Of a stretch of DNA of 8,383 nucleotides, positions 5,586 to 8,383 are shown in pieces; position 1 is the first letter of the stretch; the number at the start of each line of letters is the position of its first letter. The DNA comes from Candidatus Desulfofervidaceae bacterium (GTDB lineage Bacteria; Desulfobacterota; Desulfofervidia; Desulfofervidales; Desulfofervidaceae): NCBI GenBank assembly GCA_021160485.1, contig JAGHCL010000179.1, forward strand, positions 1 to 8,383, written 5' to 3'. The notes under the pieces were generated by a model. That model saw only the letters and a list, made by a program, of their open reading frames with translations, did no database searches and was not told the DNA's origin. The translations under genes and the position numbers were made by a program.

Positions 5586-6948
5586 GCTTTCACTTAAAGT
5601 CATAAAAAAACTAAAAAAAATTGTAGGCAAAGAGTATATTTCTGTGCATCAGGAAGATTTGCTGAGCTATAGCTATGATGCCACCCAGGTTACATCCTTG
5701 CCTGAAGCAGTTGTATTTCCTGGATCAACTCAAGAAATTTCTGCCATTATGAAACTGGCCAATCAATACCAATTTCCGGTTTTGCCGCGAGGGGCAGGTT
5801 CGGGCATGTCAGGTGGAGCTGTGCCGATCAAGGGCGGTGTGGTACTGACCATGAGTCGTTTAAATCGTATTTTAGAAATTGACGAAAGAAATATGTATGT
5901 TTGGGTAGAGCCTGGTGTGGTTACGGGTGATTTACAAGAGGCCGTTGCAAAAAAAGGGCTTTTTTACCCACCTGATCCTGCCAGCCTTGCCTTTTCCACC
6001 ATTGGTGGCAATGTAGCCGAGTGCGCCGGGGGAGCAAGGGCTGTCAAGTATGGAGTAACCAAAGATTATGTAATGGCCTTAGAAGTAGTACTTCCTACAG
6101 GTAAAATTATTCACACCGGCCATAAAACTATTAAAGGTGTAACTGGCTATAATCTTACTCCTCTTTTTATTGGTTCAGAGGGAACGTTAGGCATTTTCAC
6201 CAAGATATTATTGCGCCTCCTCCCCCTACCACCAGCAAAGGCTACGCTTCTCTTGGGTCTGCCTCAATTAGAACTTTTACCTCATCTTTTAAATAAATTT
6301 TTGCGCTTTCCCGAACCACTTACGGCCATAGAATTCATAGACGATTTATGTATCCAATGCGTAGAAAACCATTTTCAACTAGGCTTGCCTGCAGTAGAAG
6401 GCCTGTTACTATTAGAGGTTGATGGTAGTGAAAAGGTGGTAGAAATAATTGTTCAGCAGGTTTTAGATATGGTAAAGACCTCAGGCGTAAAGGTAATTGA
6501 ACTGGCCTGGGCAGAAAAGGCAAAAAAACTTTGGGAAGTCCGCCGGGCAATTTCTCCAGCCGTATTTCAACTAGGAAGCAAAAAGAGCAGTCATGATATT
6601 GTTGTGCCCAGAGCACAAATCTTAAATATGGTAAAAAAGATACAAGCCCTGCGCCAAGACTATGGTTTACCTGTTTTGTGTTTTGGACACATCGGAGATG
6701 GGAATCTGCATGTTAATATCATGTATGACGAAACCGAGGAAGTAAAAGCACAAACTGTAACTGAAAAAGTCATTAAAGCTGCCCTTATCTTAGGAGGTAC
6801 TATAAGCGGTGAACACGGGATTGGCTTGACTAAAGCACGCTTTTTATCCTGGGAAATAAATCAACCAACTTTAAAGTTAATGCAACAATTAAAGCAAGCC
6901 CTGGATCCCAACAATATTCTCAATCCGGGCAAGATTTTCCTTGAATGA
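5584..6948 (+). CDS. FAD-linked 2-hydroxyacid oxidase/dehydrogenase, GlcD / D-lactate dehydrogenase family
   Basis: The 454-residue flavoprotein is full length for the GlcD family, which oxidises D-2-hydroxyacids such as D-lactate or glycolate to 2-oxoacids. The FAD-binding domain occupies about 40-215, with P-R-G-A-G-S-G-M-S-G-G-A (68-79) and D-P-A-S-L-A-F-S-T-I-G-G-N-V-A-E (131-146). The C-terminal FAD-oxidase domain has G-H-I-G-D-G-N-L-H-V-N (368-378) and G-E-H-G-I-G (409-414). H369, H376, E410 and H411 match the metal and catalytic set known from D-2-hydroxyglutarate dehydrogenases. No Fe-S partner (GlcF-like) is fused or adjacent, so electron acceptor and substrate are open. A stop codon in frame just upstream (5578) fixes the ATG at 5584. 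There is no ribosome-binding site at normal distance (GAGGAG ends about 26 bases away), consistent with a leaderless mRNA. Confidence 0.9.
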   Translation: MLSLKVIKKLKKIVGKEYISVHQEDLLSYSYDATQVTSLPEAVVFPGSTQEISAIMKLANQYQFPVLPRGAGSGMSGGAVPIKGGVVLTMSRLNRILEIDERNMYVWVEPGVVTGDLQEAVAKKGLFYPPDPASLAFSTIGGNVAECAGGARAVKYGVTKDYVMALEVVLPTGKIIHTGHKTIKGVTGYNLTPLFIGSEGTLGIFTKILLRLLPLPPAKATLLLGLPQLELLPHLLNKFLRFPEPLTAIEFIDDLCIQCVENHFQLGLPAVEGLLLLEVDGSEKVVEIIVQQVLDMVKTSGVKVIELAWAEKAKKLWEVRRAISPAVFQLGSKKSSHDIVVPRAQILNMVKKIQALRQDYGLPVLCFGHIGDGNLHVNIMYDETEEVKAQTVTEKVIKAALILGGTISGEHGIGLTKARFLSWEINQPTLKLMQQLKQALDPNNILNPGKIFLE

Positions 6949-7910
6949 AAAAAATGGACAACTCAGTTTCTATCTATTTTCATCGTGATTTTGATGGCAT
7001 GGTCTCTGCGGCTTTAATCGCCGATTATGTCCAGAAAAAAAATCCAGATGCACAATTAAAACTTTTTCCAGTTGGGCACACAAGGGGAAATAACTGGATG
7101 GAGACGCACCTTAAAGGAAACACGATTTTTCTTTTAGATTATCCCTTCCATCCACAGGCAACTTACTGGTTTGACCATCACCAAACCGGTCTTGGCGGTT
7201 ATGAAGGTCCCCTTGACCCTGAACGCCACTTTTTTAATCCGGATAAAACTTCATGTGCTTTATTGATATGGGAAGTTCTTTATAATGTTTTTGACTACCG
7301 TAATCTGAATTTTCAGGAGCTGGTAAAGTGGGCGGATAAAATAGACAGTGCTCGTTTTTCTTTAGAAGAACTGATTGAGTGCAAAGAGAAGCCTCTTCAA
7401 ATCCACCTTTCTTTAACCGTAGATAGCGACAATGCCTACCTGATAGAGCTGACCAGATTGTTTTTACATTACAAAGATCTCCTTTTTTCTCCCAAACTAC
7501 CCTTACCTTTAATTGTTGTATGGCGTCTTCGTAAGGCCCTTAATCTGCGCCAGCAGGCCCTGGCTCAGTTCCAACAAAACGCTATCTATGATCCACAAAG
7601 TAAGATTGTCTTTTTTACCATGCCGAAAAGCTTTCTAACCTGCCGTTGGGCGCCTTATTATTTTTACCCGGATTGTTTTTATGCCTTAGGAGTTATTCAG
7701 ATAAAAGGCGACCGTTATATGATTATTTTAAATGAAAATCCATGGCGTAGAACCCACCGCTTTAACATTGGCCAGCTTTGCGCTTCCTATGGAGGAGGTG
7801 GCCACCCTACGGTTGGAGGTATTACTGTAGTTACCGCCTCTGAAGCACAGAGAATCGCAGAAGAAATTTTACAGCGTTTAAAAACTAATCTTTTGTCCGA
7901 TAAGGATTAA
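6945..7910 (+). CDS. DHH-family phosphoesterase
   Basis: The 321-residue protein has the two-domain layout of DHH/DHHA1 phosphoesterases, manganese-dependent enzymes acting on short oligonucleotides, cyclic dinucleotides or phosphate esters. Metal-binding motifs are H-R-D-F-D-G (13-18), D65 in L-L-D-Y, the D-H-H triad at 77-79 and D131. The C-terminal substrate-binding domain shows Y-G-G-G-G-H-P (282-288). The H-x-D-x-D-G form, rather than H-x-x-P-D-x-D of NrnA, places it in the less characterised branch, so I give no specific substrate. The ATG at 6945 overlaps the GlcD stop as ATGA, indicating translational coupling. A second ATG at 6954 is an alternative start only three codons in. Its 3' end overlaps the convergent stress-protein gene by 26 bases. 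Confidence 0.9.
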   Translation: MKKMDNSVSIYFHRDFDGMVSAALIADYVQKKNPDAQLKLFPVGHTRGNNWMETHLKGNTIFLLDYPFHPQATYWFDHHQTGLGGYEGPLDPERHFFNPDKTSCALLIWEVLYNVFDYRNLNFQELVKWADKIDSARFSLEELIECKEKPLQIHLSLTVDSDNAYLIELTRLFLHYKDLLFSPKLPLPLIVVWRLRKALNLRQQALAQFQQNAIYDPQSKIVFFTMPKSFLTCRWAPYYFYPDCFYALGVIQIKGDRYMIILNENPWRRTHRFNIGQLCASYGGGGHPTVGGITVVTASEAQRIAEEILQRLKTNLLSDKD

Positions 7911-8337
7911 TAGTTAAAACAGGACAAGGAGCACCCTTTACCACCCTATCTGCTACACTGCCGAAAATGATTTTATCTAATCCTTTCCTGCCATGAGTAC
8001 CCATAACAATCAGATCAAAGTTTTCCTGCTGGACAAAGTTTAGAATTTCTGTGCCTGCATCCCCTATTAAAATATGCGTTTTGACAGGAAAGTCTTCAAA
8101 ATGGTCTTCCACAAAATTTTCCATCCTCTTTTCTGCCCCCCGCACAATTTCTTCTTCAAACTTTTTAATGGAGGTATGAGGAACATAAAAGCCACCAAAA
8201 TAGTCCAAGCTTCGGACAACATAAAGCACATGTAACTCTGCTTCTAACTTCTCTCCTAAATATTTGGCATAAGGTGCCAAGATGATACTTGCCTCTGAAA
8301 AATCAATAGGCACTAAAATTTTCTTGAATTCTTTCAT
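7885..8337 (-). CDS. Universal stress protein, UspA family
   Basis: The 150-residue protein is a single complete Usp domain, a cytoplasmic nucleotide-binding alpha/beta fold linked to survival under stress and energy limitation. It begins with the family K-I-L-V-P-I-D-F-S-E strand, with D12 at the nucleotide pocket. It carries the ATP-binding signature G-x-x-G-x9-G-S at G113, G116, G126 and S127, followed by V-V-K-G-A-P-C-P-V-L, so it probably belongs to the ATP-binding class. The ATG at 8337 has AGGAGG (8346-8351) at seven-base spacing. A CATAAT-like -10 box is visible further upstream, but any -35 box would be outside the window. The last residues are encoded opposite the end of the DHH gene, leaving no room for a separate terminator between the two. 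Confidence 0.95.
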   Translation of the reverse strand: MKEFKKILVPIDFSEASIILAPYAKYLGEKLEAELHVLYVVRSLDYFGGFYVPHTSIKKFEEEIVRGAEKRMENFVEDHFEDFPVKTHILIGDAGTEILNFVQQENFDLIVMGTHGRKGLDKIIFGSVADRVVKGAPCPVLTINPYRTKD

Positions 8338-8383
8338 TGATTTTCCTCCTACTATGAATTATGTTATTTTTATACTTACTAAA

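Noticed and set aside
6335..6616. Minus-strand open frame inside the GlcD gene
   Set aside because: It lies wholly antisense to conserved GlcD sequence and its translation is low-complexity and proline/leucine rich without a family signature.

Overview
The window is an AT-rich, gene-dense piece of bacterial chromosome with no RNA genes, CRISPR array or insertion sequence that I can see. The gene set suggests an anaerobic Gram-negative lineage of the deltaproteobacterial/Desulfobacterota kind: a PaaK-type arylacetate-CoA ligase paired with a tandem-ACT protein, a RemA-gmk pair, a stand-alone PocR sensor and a small DUF4405 membrane protein. This placement is inference from gene content and low GC. 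A thermophilic sulfate reducer would fit, but nothing here proves it.

Layout. Positions 9-5424 (possibly to 5505) hold eight complete genes, all on the minus strand, plus the first four codons of a ninth at the left edge. Read in the direction of transcription, a first block is pocR-like > remA > gmk > birA. Its last three genes overlap one another, so they are probably translationally coupled. After a 188-base gap comes a second block: a membrane-anchored TPR protein (YfgM/CpoB-like) > paaK > tandem-ACT protein > DUF4405 protein > a gene cut off by the edge. At 5584 transcription switches to the plus strand with a GlcD-type FAD oxidase, followed with an ATGA overlap by a DHH-family phosphoesterase. 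A universal stress protein on the minus strand closes the window; its 3' end overlaps that of the DHH gene by 26 bases.

Function. The right half of the minus-strand run is housekeeping: GMP to GDP by Gmk, biotinylation of carboxylases by BirA, and a RemA-type DNA-binding protein. The paaK-ACT pair points to arylacetyl-CoA chemistry linked to anaerobic aromatic amino-acid metabolism, with the ACT protein as a likely amino-acid sensor. The GlcD protein is a probable 2-hydroxyacid dehydrogenase; no Fe-S partner lies beside it in the window.

The most unusual signals lie between genes. A 37-base exact repeat (1-37 and 806-842) carries a ribosome-binding site, a start codon and the first four codons of the ACT gene; in its left copy it also encodes the C-terminus of the DUF4405 protein. 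A 14-bp perfect palindrome overlaps the start codon and putative -10 box of the GlcD gene, which looks leaderless. A short degenerate repeat family appears in inverted orientation in the two spacers flanking the TPR-paaK pair. I found no convincing case for a wholly new multi-gene system.
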